Assembly: GCA_003148945.1 (NCBI GenBank)
Contig: QGGY01000012.1
Coordinates: 115,836 to 179,835, forward strand
Length of the DNA: 64,000 nt
Reading direction: 5' to 3'
Origin: Murimonas intestini
GTDB taxonomy: Bacteria; Bacillota; Clostridia; Lachnospirales; Lachnospiraceae
How positions within the stretch are numbered: position 1 is the stretch's first letter; each line of letters opens with the position of its first letter. The notes beneath the pieces were generated by a model, which saw only the letters and a list, made by a program, of their open reading frames with translations, did not search any database and was not told where the DNA came from. Positions 26,646-35,065 of the stretch are shown here, piece after piece. A program made the position numbers and the translations under genes.

Positions 26646-27674
26646 ATGGGAAAAAATAAAGTTACATTAAATGATGTTGCGAAAGCAGCAGGTGTTTCTT
26701 CAAGCACAGTATCTCGCGTGCTGAATCACCGCTCTCTTGTAAAGAGCGATACTTTAAAACAAATAGAAGATGCCATGAACTCCCTGGGTTATATTCATAA
26801 AAATACTAATACAGAAGCTGATTCCCATGACAATGCCGCAGTCATTGATGAGTCCCCGTTAATTCTGCTCAGCATACCGTCAAATAATTATCAGTTCTAC
26901 CATGAGATCATAAGCGGGACTTATGAGGCAGCCAGAGTCCATGGTTATTACCTGATTACAAGTCAGTTAGCGCTGGACCCGGATTCTGACCCTGTTTTCT
27001 GCAGTCTGGTCCGTCAGATGAATGTAACCGGCGTGATCATGTTAAACAATGTTTCGGAAAAGTTTCTGAATGAGATACAGGCTATATGTCCTGTAGTACA
27101 GTGCTGTGAACACAACGATAATACTGCCTTTTCATATGTCGGCATAGATGATTACGCTGCGGCAAGAAATGCAACCGATTATTTAATTTCCTGCGGATGC
27201 AGGAAAATTGCGTTTCTCAATGGGCCTCTCTCTTACATGTATGCCCAAAAAAGAAGACTCGGTTTTTTAGATTCTATTAAAACGGCTAACCTTACAATAC
27301 CAGAAAACTGGATCGTTTCCATTGGTGAGATAGATTATGATATGGCCTTTTCTACCTGCTACCGGCTTCTCAGCCTGGAGAATGCGCCAAAAGCGTTTTT
27401 CGCGGTTTCAGATATATTTGCCATAGCCGCCATCAATGCCGCGGAGCAGTTTAACCTGCGGGTCCCGGAAGATATTATGGTTGTTGGCTTTGACAATCTG
27501 GAGGTATCCCGTATGGCCCACCCGGCCATTACGACAGTAAGCCAGCCCCGAAGGCAAATGGGCTATTCCGCTTTTGAATTATTATATAATCACATTTTAA
27601 GCCCCGACACACCTACTTCTATAATATTAAATACAGAACTGATCGTCCGTAATACCACGGCCCGTTTCCTGTAA
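26646..27674 (+). CDS. LacI family transcriptional regulator
   Basis: A 342-residue LacI/GalR repressor. The HTH is at 7-26 (TLNDVAKAAGVSSSTVSRVL), followed by the hinge helix and a periplasmic-binding-protein-like sugar domain ending with L-N-T-E-L-I-V-R-N-T-T. It is divergently oriented from the two-component operon and has a TATAAT -10 at 26594-26599. It resembles the LacI protein at 42042-43082 along most of its length, indicating paralogues. The likely targets are one or both flanking sugar loci; the operator is not identified here. Confidence 0.92.
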   Translation: MGKNKVTLNDVAKAAGVSSSTVSRVLNHRSLVKSDTLKQIEDAMNSLGYIHKNTNTEADSHDNAAVIDESPLILLSIPSNNYQFYHEIISGTYEAARVHGYYLITSQLALDPDSDPVFCSLVRQMNVTGVIMLNNVSEKFLNEIQAICPVVQCCEHNDNTAFSYVGIDDYAAARNATDYLISCGCRKIAFLNGPLSYMYAQKRRLGFLDSIKTANLTIPENWIVSIGEIDYDMAFSTCYRLLSLENAPKAFFAVSDIFAIAAINAAEQFNLRVPEDIMVVGFDNLEVSRMAHPAITTVSQPRRQMGYSAFELLYNHILSPDTPTSIILNTELIVRNTTARFL

Positions 27675-27719
27675 GCTTTCAGGGCTATATTCTCATCATA
27701 TTTCTCAATATCTTAATAC

Positions 27720-27749
27720 CGCTTTCTGCGGGCTGACACCCGCGGAAAA
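27720..27749. terminator. Terminator between convergent genes
   Basis: TTTCTGCGGG and CCCGCGGAAA form a stem with one mismatch around a six-base loop, between the LacI gene and the convergent 185-residue ORF. The A- and T-flanks are short. Confidence 0.5.
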
Positions 27750-27767
27750 GTATTTCTCTTATATCTC

Positions 27768-28325
27768 TTAAAATTTCCGGATGATTACAGCTGCCAAATA
27801 ATACAAAACCATCACACATCCTGTCAGCAGCGTTATCTTCATCCATTTCATATATTTTTTCTTTGCCGGAATTTCTTCCGGTCCGGCATAAAGAATAAGC
27901 TCAGGGTCTTCCGCTTCATTCACCTGCGTATATTCATCTGCCTCTCTGCCGGATATTTCATCTGAAAACTTATATGTTTTTTCTTTATAGCCGTAATAAC
28001 AGACCCTGATCAATTGGATCAGGCACAGGGCAAGCAGGGGTACTGCAAAAAACAGCCACACAGCCAGAAGTGACTGGCTGCTTCTTAAAAAAAACGCTGC
28101 AGGCCCTGATGTTCTCTTATCCTGGATGGTGACAATAATTTCTACCAGTAACGTGACCGGAAGCAGAATCAGCATGGCCCAGAAAAGTTCCTTTACAATA
28201 ACAGGAAGCAGCGGTTCATAATTGGCCCTGATCACTTTCCGCCTCTTCCTTTCGCTTTTCTGTTCCTGCTTTTCCCTCCTCTCTGCTTCTCTTTCCCTAT
28301 TATAGTAAGCTTTATATTTCGGCAT
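27768..28325 (-). CDS. Uncharacterised membrane protein downstream of MATE genes
   Basis: A 185-residue protein of no recognised family. The first 35 residues are highly basic and charged (R-E-R-E-A-E-R-R-E-K). Three hydrophobic segments follow (about 45-68, 85-108, 160-182), with an acidic loop between the last two. It starts four bases after the stop of the MATE gene with GGGGAG upstream, so it is the last gene of the long leftward operon. A helper role in membrane transport is conceivable but not supported by a domain. Confidence 0.55.
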   Translation of the reverse strand: MPKYKAYYNREREAERREKQEQKSERKRRKVIRANYEPLLPVIVKELFWAMLILLPVTLLVEIIVTIQDKRTSGPAAFFLRSSQSLLAVWLFFAVPLLALCLIQLIRVCYYGYKEKTYKFSDEISGREADEYTQVNEAEDPELILYAGPEEIPAKKKYMKWMKITLLTGCVMVLYYLAAVIIRKF

Positions 28326-28328
28326 AGG

Positions 28329-29717
28329 CTACTCCCCTTCTATATCCCTATGGACTTCCTGACCTCCTGTCAGGCTCTTAAGCTTCCACTTTCCGCTCTT
28401 ATAGCGGATCACTCCAAGCACAGTGGTGACTGTCCATGCAATCGGCGTTGCCCAGAAAATCCCCACATAACCAAGAGGTGTATAATAAGCAAGTACATAC
28501 GCAGCCCCAATGCGGAGAAACAGTTCAAAAAAGCTGAGAGACGCGGAGGCGGCCACATCACCCACTCCTGTGAGCGTATAACGGAGCGTGTAATCCACAC
28601 CGCAGAAAAATATCCCGGCAGCCGTAGCTGTCAAATACTGCTGTCCTACATTCACAGTGGTTTCTGTAGAAGTAAAAAGTCCCATGAGGGCTCCGCCCCC
28701 AAAAACCAAAACCAGCACCGCAAATATAGAGTAAAGCAGCATGATTTTCATACATGCCGAAAGCCCTTTTCCCACACGGTCAAACTTTTTTGCACCCACA
28801 TTCTGCCCTGCAAATACCTGCATTCCATCTGATACACCTCCCGGCGGGTAAGAGACCATCTGCTCAATCTTCGTCGCAGCCGCATATGCTGCCATGACCG
28901 GAAGCGCGGCCGTTGTAAACGAGTTGACAAATGTCTGCAATACAAGCGCTCCTATAGTCATAGTGGAAGACTGCAGCGTGGCCGGAACCCCGATCTTAAT
29001 TATCTGTCTCACGGCTTTTCCGTCAGGGCTCAAGTTCTTTCTGTCCGGATGAATAATGGTAAATTTATGCCATAATATGACCCAGCAAACCATTGCCGAT
29101 ATTATAGTGGCTATAACTGTGGCATAGGCCACCCCGCGGGTACCCATATGAAACTGTGCCACAAACAGGATATTCAGCGTTATGTTGATGACTGCAGTGA
29201 CAATCAGCACGATCATTGGGGTCACAGAATCACCCATGGCCCGCGAGACAGAGTTGCCTGCATTATAAAAAGCAGTAGCAATGGTGCCTGCAAAAATAAT
29301 CGTCAGGTAATCCTTTGCCATTGTCAGTACTTCCCCTTCAACATGCATCATTTCCAATATCCACCCTGATGCAGCGATCCCGGTAATCGTTAAAATGACT
29401 GCCACAAAAACAATGATATATATGGATGATGTTAAACACTTTTTTACTCTCTCATAATCCTTCGCGCCAAGATGCTGTGACAGGACAACACTCACTCCTG
29501 TTGTCATCCCTGACACGACCATCAGAAGGACTCCTGAAACAGCCCCCGCAGAACCGACTGCCCCCATGGCTGTATCCCCCACAAAACGTCCAATGATCAT
29601 AACATCTGCAAGATTATACAAATTCTGCAGTATGAGCGTCAAAGCTATGGGCCACGAAAACAAAAGAAGTTCCTTCACCGGGTTTCCTTTTGTAAAATCT
29701 CTGACATTTTTCTTCAT
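28329..29717 (-). CDS. MATE family efflux transporter (first of tandem pair)
   Basis: A 462-residue polytopic protein of the MATE family with twelve hydrophobic segments; it exports drugs or organic compounds against sodium or proton entry. Characteristic features include N-L-Y-N-L-A-D-V-M-I-I-G-R-F in helix 1-2 and the repeat in the second half. The start at 29717 is supported by GGAGAG; an upstream TTG extends the frame by five codons but overlaps that site. It is a close paralogue of the next upstream gene, so a tandem duplication. The operon context suggests export of an aglycone released by the deglycosidase-like enzyme. Confidence 0.9.
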   Translation of the reverse strand: MKKNVRDFTKGNPVKELLLFSWPIALTLILQNLYNLADVMIIGRFVGDTAMGAVGSAGAVSGVLLMVVSGMTTGVSVVLSQHLGAKDYERVKKCLTSSIYIIVFVAVILTITGIAASGWILEMMHVEGEVLTMAKDYLTIIFAGTIATAFYNAGNSVSRAMGDSVTPMIVLIVTAVINITLNILFVAQFHMGTRGVAYATVIATIISAMVCWVILWHKFTIIHPDRKNLSPDGKAVRQIIKIGVPATLQSSTMTIGALVLQTFVNSFTTAALPVMAAYAAATKIEQMVSYPPGGVSDGMQVFAGQNVGAKKFDRVGKGLSACMKIMLLYSIFAVLVLVFGGGALMGLFTSTETTVNVGQQYLTATAAGIFFCGVDYTLRYTLTGVGDVAASASLSFFELFLRIGAAYVLAYYTPLGYVGIFWATPIAWTVTTVLGVIRYKSGKWKLKSLTGGQEVHRDIEGE

Positions 29718-29748
29718 AATCTTGCTCTCCAAACTCTCTTATGATTTT

Positions 29749-31131
29749 TCAAGATTCCTGCGCTGTGCGGACAGACGATGATTTAACGATTCTTTTCTGT
29801 TTCCATTTTCCGCCGCAAAACCTGGCGGTAGCTGCACCTGATGTAATCACCCATCCTATAGGTGTTCCGAGAAATACGCCTATATAGCCAAGCGGGGTAT
29901 ATCCTGAAAGTATGTATGCCCCTGCAATACGGGCAGCCAGTTCAACCACAGTAAATACTGCCGATGCAACAGAGTCACCGGCGCCGTTTAACACGGCCCG
30001 CAGAGTAAAGCTAACTCCATTAAAAAACACAAAAACCGCAATGATCACCAGGTACTTATAACCGATCCCAACAGTCGCTTCAGTTGCCGTAAACAGACTC
30101 ATAAGGGTGCGGCCGCCAAAAAGGAGCAGTGCTCCGCACAGCAGGGAATAAACAGCTATGATCTTGACAGATGCCTTCAGCCCCTGACCCACGCGCTCAA
30201 ATTTTCCAGCTCCCACATTCTGTCCCACCAATACCTGTATCCCATGGGAAATCCCACCCATAGGATAAGTGACCAGCGCCTCAATTTTGGTTGCCGCGGC
30301 ATAGGCTGCCATGACAGGAAGACTGCCTGTGGTAAAACTGTTAACCATACTCTGGACAGCCATCACTCCAAGCGTACCTGTAGAAGAACTCAGAGCTGAC
30401 GGGATCCCCAGTTTAAAGATAATCTTTCCGATCTCTCTGTCCGGCTTCAGAGATGTACGGTCAGGACGGATCATAGGACATCTTTTCCATATAATGACCC
30501 AGCAGATAACAGCTGCAATAACTGTCGCCAGGACTGTGGCGTAAGCCACGCCTGCCACACCCATATGAAAGCCGGCTACAAACAGAACGTTCAAGCCTAT
30601 ATTTAAGACAGAAGTGAAAATCAGTATGATCATAGGGCTAAGGGAATCTCCCAGAGACCTGGAAATCACATATCCCATATTGTAAAGGGCAGTGGCAACA
30701 GTTCCTGCAAACATGATCCTAAGATATTGTGATGCCAGAACCTTTGCTTCCCCTTCTACATTAATGAAATCCAGCAGTGCAGAAGAAGCACACAGTCCCA
30801 CAATGCCAAAAACAACTGCCAGTGCAATAATAATATAAGTAGACGTCATAAGTGTTTTCTTCACATTTGTCTCCTGAACTGCCCCGACATACTGCGAAAT
30901 CACTACAGCTGCACCCTGGGTCATCCCAGTCACCAGCATCAGCACCACATTTGTGATCGTCCCGGCACATCCCACGGCACCCATAGCCACATCCCCCAGA
31001 AACTTTCCCACAACCATTGTATCTGCCGAATTATAAAAGTTCTGTAAAAGTATTGCTATAATCAGGGGCCATGAGAAAGCCAGCAGCTGCTTTCCAGGAT
31101 TTCCCTGTGTGAAATCTTTCATCTTTGCCAT
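29749..31131 (-). CDS. MATE family efflux transporter (second of tandem pair)
   Basis: A 460-residue MATE transporter with twelve hydrophobic segments, beginning M-A-K-M-K-D-F-T-Q-G-N-P-G-K-Q-L-L. It is strongly similar to the neighbouring MATE gene along its length. GAGGAG precedes the ATG. It follows the deglycosidase alpha-like gene by 100 bases and belongs to the same leftward run of genes. The aglycone-export proposal is an inference from the neighbours. Confidence 0.9.
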   Translation of the reverse strand: MAKMKDFTQGNPGKQLLAFSWPLIIAILLQNFYNSADTMVVGKFLGDVAMGAVGCAGTITNVVLMLVTGMTQGAAVVISQYVGAVQETNVKKTLMTSTYIIIALAVVFGIVGLCASSALLDFINVEGEAKVLASQYLRIMFAGTVATALYNMGYVISRSLGDSLSPMIILIFTSVLNIGLNVLFVAGFHMGVAGVAYATVLATVIAAVICWVIIWKRCPMIRPDRTSLKPDREIGKIIFKLGIPSALSSSTGTLGVMAVQSMVNSFTTGSLPVMAAYAAATKIEALVTYPMGGISHGIQVLVGQNVGAGKFERVGQGLKASVKIIAVYSLLCGALLLFGGRTLMSLFTATEATVGIGYKYLVIIAVFVFFNGVSFTLRAVLNGAGDSVASAVFTVVELAARIAGAYILSGYTPLGYIGVFLGTPIGWVITSGAATARFCGGKWKQKRIVKSSSVRTAQES

Positions 31132-31231
31132 ATTCTTCTGCTCCTCTTCTGCCTTTCTATTTTAAAGGGCATCCTGTCTGATACAAAACGGATGCCCCTA
31201 AAATATATTTATCTCAACAAACTGCAGCCGT

Positions 31232-32272
31232 TTACTCCCCGATCAGCCTCCTCATCATCTCGTGATTCCGCCTAACCTGTTCCACCTCGTCTACCAGGTT
31301 TTCTCTGCCCATATCCTGCCATGCACGCTGTCCCTCGAACTCGGTACAGATATAACCATCCCAGTTATGATCCTTCAGGACTTGGATTACTTTTTCAAAG
31401 TCTTCAGCTGGTTCTTCATATTGTCCTGGCTTTCCTGGAATCTCAACCATATCATGGCATTTGCCGTGGAAACTGAATACATACGGCAAAATCTCAACTA
31501 AATCTTCGGGATCCGCACACTTCTTCCAGTGGAAGGCCCCTGCCTCTGCCTGTGTCAACTTACCGGGATATCGCTTGTCAATCTCAGTTCCAAGTTCTGA
31601 GAGCGGGACTTCCTTCCATAAGGCTCTGATATCTTCAGCCAGGCCCTTATCTTCCATATGACGGAGAGTACGTTCAATACCATCTATATAAGGTGCTTTG
31701 TTGAAAATGCCCATATCTGGAATAAATCCGACTTTTGTTGTACCTGTTTTTTTGATAAAATCTACCGTGTCCTGTACAGCAGTCCCGGGACTTTCACAGA
31801 AAAGTCCTTTAATGGCTGGATTCGGCTTGATTGGAATAGGGAGATGGATTTCCCAGGCTATTGCCACATTCAGTTTTTCTGCTGTATCCAGTGCACGTTC
31901 AGCTACGTCGGCTGGAAGTCCCGTCATGGCACGTACATGTGTAAATCCCATATCATGGGCAAGCTTTAATTCCAGCTTCAAAAGTTCAGCTGCCTCCCTG
32001 TGGTTCATCACATGGTCACGGAACCGCAGCGGATCTAAAAATCCGTCAAGTGCAACAGGTTTCAAGTCATAACGGGCCATCGTATTAGCCCAGTCAGCTA
32101 AAAACTCTTTAGATGGAAACGGATATCCGGGAACAGTTGCCTCACTGATGATCTCCACTCCGTCACACTTCAAATTGTCATGCATTTCTTTTGCCATATC
32201 ATGATAATCCATTCTTCCGAAAAATTGTTCCTGCTGATAACTGTAAAAAGATACTCCTCTTTTAATCGCCAT
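31232..32272 (-). CDS. C-glycoside deglycosidase alpha subunit-like TIM-barrel protein
   Basis: A 346-residue protein of the xylose isomerase-like TIM-barrel superfamily (sugar phosphate isomerase/epimerase). Metal-ligand candidates are Glu141, Asp186, His269 or His273, and Glu311 or Glu313, in the motifs W-E-I-H-L-P, F-I-P-D-M-G, S-F-H-G-K-C-H and C-T-E-F-E-G. The E-x-H at 141-143 matches the metal ligand plus catalytic His arrangement I recall for DgpC/DfgA/CarB enzymes, which cleave 3-oxo-glycosides. It lies 17 bases after the beta-subunit gene, which is the decisive context. Function as a generic isomerase cannot be excluded without assay. Confidence 0.8.
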   Translation of the reverse strand: MAIKRGVSFYSYQQEQFFGRMDYHDMAKEMHDNLKCDGVEIISEATVPGYPFPSKEFLADWANTMARYDLKPVALDGFLDPLRFRDHVMNHREAAELLKLELKLAHDMGFTHVRAMTGLPADVAERALDTAEKLNVAIAWEIHLPIPIKPNPAIKGLFCESPGTAVQDTVDFIKKTGTTKVGFIPDMGIFNKAPYIDGIERTLRHMEDKGLAEDIRALWKEVPLSELGTEIDKRYPGKLTQAEAGAFHWKKCADPEDLVEILPYVFSFHGKCHDMVEIPGKPGQYEEPAEDFEKVIQVLKDHNWDGYICTEFEGQRAWQDMGRENLVDEVEQVRRNHEMMRRLIGE

Positions 32273-32289
32273 TCTTTTTCTCCTCCTGT

Positions 32290-32733
32290 CTATTTGATTT
32301 CAACATCAAAATAGTAAACTTCTTTTTGCTTTGTCTGTTCTCCCACCAAATCCTTAGGAAGTGGGGTATTCTCAATCCACTCCTGGTCATGGGGCTGCCA
32401 GCCGTACTGAACCATTGCACCCTGCATTAGCCCTAACCTGTGCGGGCCCTTAGACAATCCCCCCGGACAGTCTATATAGAGCGTTGCATAATCATCAAAA
32501 TCCCAATGTTCCCATACTGCCTTTGCTATCTCATCAAAGGTTCTGGGCGGTTTTCCGTTAATTTCAAATTTCTGTTTTTCTAATGGGTATTCCACTCCGT
32601 CAACCTCAACATAATACCCCCGGACCAGGCTTAAAAAACAGCCTCGGTAATCACCTACATGAACCTGGAATTTGAAGCCGTCCTGTCCATTGTTCTGGAA
32701 GCTTCCTTCCTTAACCATATATTTATCAAACAT
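32290..32733 (-). CDS. C-glycoside deglycosidase beta subunit-like protein (DUF6379/CGDB)
   Basis: A 147-residue beta-rich protein recognised as DUF6379, renamed C-glycoside deglycosidase beta subunit after DgpB/DfgB/CarC. Patterns include F-K-F-Q-V-H-V-G-D-Y-R-G near 20-31, the central V-D-G-V-E-Y-P and Y-I-D-C-P-G-G-L-S-K-G-P-H-R-L-G-L near 86-102. In characterised pairs it forms a heteromer with the TIM-barrel subunit and completes the active site. No signal peptide, so cytoplasmic. AGGAG precedes the start. This gene is the strongest marker that the locus handles C-glycosides or closely related 3-keto-glycosides. Confidence 0.82.
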   Translation of the reverse strand: MFDKYMVKEGSFQNNGQDGFKFQVHVGDYRGCFLSLVRGYYVEVDGVEYPLEKQKFEINGKPPRTFDEIAKAVWEHWDFDDYATLYIDCPGGLSKGPHRLGLMQGAMVQYGWQPHDQEWIENTPLPKDLVGEQTKQKEVYYFDVEIK

Positions 32734-32771
32734 GCTTTCTTCTCCTTTTTAATAAAATAGTATTTATGAAG

Positions 32772-33605
32772 TTACCATCCCAAAATCTTCAGATATTCTC
32801 TGCTTCTCCTGGCAGCCTCTGCTGGTGTCAGTCCATAATGCTCATCCTGTTCCACAACCACCCATTTTGACCCGGCTTCAATGACAGCGTCTAAAACAGG
32901 CTCCCAGATCTGCATTCCAAATCCCACCGGCCTGAATTCAAATATGCCTGTGTCCTCTTCTTCCTGCTCTGTCTCAATTCCTATCAATTTATACATATTC
33001 CTGGGATTTCCTTCTTTTATGAAATCCTTCAGATGTACGATCTCACAGCGGCTGCCATATTTCTTCAGGTACTCCACTGGACTCTGCCCCGCCACCTTGA
33101 TCCAGCAGAGGTCCGGTTCCACTTTTAATATGTCCTCCGGTATCTGCTTATAAATATCATCAAATCCAAAGGTGCCGTCCGGCAGCCTGACGAATTCAAA
33201 GTCATGGTTGTGATATTCCAGTTTGATGCCGTTCTCCTTCATGACCTGTCCTATCCTTGTCATTTCCTTTTTCACTGTCTCATAGCCGTCCGTATTTGGC
33301 CTGTATTCCTCCGGAAGATAGGGAACAGCAATATATTCCACCCCTATCTTTTTGTAAGTATCTGCTACCCCCTGTGCATCTGCCATCATATCCGCCAGCG
33401 GTACGTGTGCACTGATAGGGACAAGGCCAATTTCATCCAGTGTTTTCCTGATATATTCCGGCTCCAGTCCATAAAGCCCTGCCAGTTCTACACCATCATA
33501 CCCCATGGCTTTTACCTGTCTCATAACATCCGCAAAATTTTCAGGAGTGTCTTCAAGAAGGTCCCTGAGACCATATACCTGAATGCCAACCGGAAGTTTC
33601 TTCAT
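32772..33605 (-). CDS. Sugar phosphate isomerase/epimerase-like TIM-barrel protein
   Basis: A 277-residue TIM-barrel protein of the IolE/xylose isomerase-like group. The start at 33605 is preceded by AGGTGAG; an in-frame GTG three codons upstream overlaps that site. Metal-ligand motifs include E-Y-H-N-H-D-F-E-F near 145-153, D-L-C-W-I-K near 182, V-H-L-K-D-F near 208 and V-V-E-Q-D near 252. It resembles enzymes that isomerise or cleave 3-keto sugars. It probably acts on the sugar product or a 3-keto intermediate. Confidence 0.8.
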   Translation of the reverse strand: MKKLPVGIQVYGLRDLLEDTPENFADVMRQVKAMGYDGVELAGLYGLEPEYIRKTLDEIGLVPISAHVPLADMMADAQGVADTYKKIGVEYIAVPYLPEEYRPNTDGYETVKKEMTRIGQVMKENGIKLEYHNHDFEFVRLPDGTFGFDDIYKQIPEDILKVEPDLCWIKVAGQSPVEYLKKYGSRCEIVHLKDFIKEGNPRNMYKLIGIETEQEEEDTGIFEFRPVGFGMQIWEPVLDAVIEAGSKWVVVEQDEHYGLTPAEAARRSREYLKILGW

Positions 33606-33673
33606 AGTTCTCACCTGCCTTTTCTTCTAATATTTAGTATCTGTCTTCACGCAGTGCCCTTTTCTGCAGGGTA

Positions 33674-34936
33674 CTAAAACTCCGTGTCAAACCTGTATAA
33701 CCTGCCGTCGATCTCCTGCTCTCTCATGTATGTGGACGGTGAACTGTTCACTATCTCATCGTATGTCACGCTGCGTCCAAGCTCATTGGAAAGAAAGAAT
33801 CCATCCGTAATAATAAGCTGATTCAGGGCTATCTCCGGTGTATTATAACGTGTCGTATCATCAAGGATCCCCAGTTTATATGCCAGCCACATGCACTGGT
33901 TGTCATTGTAGAGCATCATGCGCGGGTCTTTTCTTGCCTCCAGCATGCCATTGCTGTCACATTCCAGATCGATTCCCACATCACGGCCGTCCATTGTTCC
34001 AAAGAACCGCAGGTCCGGTTCCCCGCCAAATGACGGAGGCCTGTTTGGATTAGACCTTGCAAATTTTCCGCCCACAGTATCTGTATCCTTCACCTCAAGC
34101 CCGCCCCTGGAGCCCAGAATATAAGTCATAGCATAATCCTTGTAATTGTTAGCTGAGGTAGAGAGGAAGTGGAAACCAAGACCTGTCTCAAACCGGACAA
34201 AACCATCGATCGTATCTTCTACCCCATACCCGTCAGGCGCCGTGACCAGCTTTGGATCATAATCTACAAAATGGCCTGTAAATCCAGTTACAGACTGTAC
34301 CTTAGGACAGTCAAACAGATACAGGATCTGGCCGATCACATAAATGCCAAGATCAATGGAAGGTCCATGGCCTGCAATTTTCTTTGAGAGAAAATCAGAG
34401 GTAAACTCAGGAAGATCATATCCCGGCCGCCTGCGGCTGGTACACTGCTCCAGATTTACATAGTAGGGAGTCCCAAGCTTTCCGCTCTTGATATACTCTT
34501 TTGCGACCCTGGTCTGCGGTGTCATAAGTGAACTTATCTGTACATGGAATTTTCTGTTCAGCTTTTTAGCCGCATCTGCCATCAGCTTCCCGTCAGCATA
34601 TGTAACTGCCGCCGGTTTTTCGCAATAACAATCAAAGCCTGCTTTCATCACTTCAATGGAGACTGGGACATGGAGATTGTTATGCACGCACACGTCGATC
34701 GTATCGATATCATCACGTTTCAGCATTTCGTGATAATCGGTGTACATATCTTTTTCATCCATCTGGTATTCTTCTCCCCAGGCCTTCAGCCGTTCAGGGC
34801 TAATCTCCGCAATAGCCGCTATCTCTGCCCGGAATCCAAGGAGTTCTGCTCTCTCATTTATATTTTTATAAATCTGCATATGGCGGTGGGAAATCATGCC
34901 TCCGCCAATGATGCCTATCCTCACTGTCTTTATCAT
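33674..34936 (-). CDS. Gfo/Idh/MocA family oxidoreductase
   Basis: A 420-residue NAD(P)-dependent oxidoreductase. The Rossmann motif G-I-I-G-G-G-M-I-S is at 8-16 and the family's catalytic E-K-P at 106-108 (YCEKPAAV). The C-terminal beta-sheet domain includes G-H-G-P-S-I-D-L-G-I-Y near 200. In DgpA-type systems such an enzyme oxidises the sugar C3 hydroxyl to a ketone, which primes the glycosidic bond for cleavage. It is longer than most (about 340-390). Its position directly upstream of the isomerase and deglycosidase subunits supports this role. Confidence 0.85.
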   Translation of the reverse strand: MIKTVRIGIIGGGMISHRHMQIYKNINERAELLGFRAEIAAIAEISPERLKAWGEEYQMDEKDMYTDYHEMLKRDDIDTIDVCVHNNLHVPVSIEVMKAGFDCYCEKPAAVTYADGKLMADAAKKLNRKFHVQISSLMTPQTRVAKEYIKSGKLGTPYYVNLEQCTSRRRPGYDLPEFTSDFLSKKIAGHGPSIDLGIYVIGQILYLFDCPKVQSVTGFTGHFVDYDPKLVTAPDGYGVEDTIDGFVRFETGLGFHFLSTSANNYKDYAMTYILGSRGGLEVKDTDTVGGKFARSNPNRPPSFGGEPDLRFFGTMDGRDVGIDLECDSNGMLEARKDPRMMLYNDNQCMWLAYKLGILDDTTRYNTPEIALNQLIITDGFFLSNELGRSVTYDEIVNSSPSTYMREQEIDGRLYRFDTEF

Positions 34937-34973
34937 GTATACCTCCTTACTTTTTCTGTCTGTCTTAAGTTTC

Positions 34974-35001
34974 GGTTACCGGAAGCCTGCTTCCGGTAAC
35001 C
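34974..35001 (-). promoter_or_regulatory. Strong intercistronic stem-loop after the Dpp-like binding-protein gene
   Basis: GGTTACCGGAAGC and GCTTCCGGTAACC form a perfect 13-bp stem with a two-base loop, between the stop of the binding protein (35066) and the start of the oxidoreductase. No T-run follows on the minus strand. It probably protects the binding-protein mRNA 3' end or attenuates downstream expression. Confidence 0.75.
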
Positions 35002-35065
35002 TTTTACCATAAACTCATCCCTGGCTGTACTTTTCTTTCTGTGTCATGAATCTTTTGTATGCTTT

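Noticed and set aside
28350..28832. 160-codon plus-strand ORF opposite the MATE gene
   Set aside because: It is fully antisense to a strongly supported MATE gene and has a composition typical of a shadow frame.
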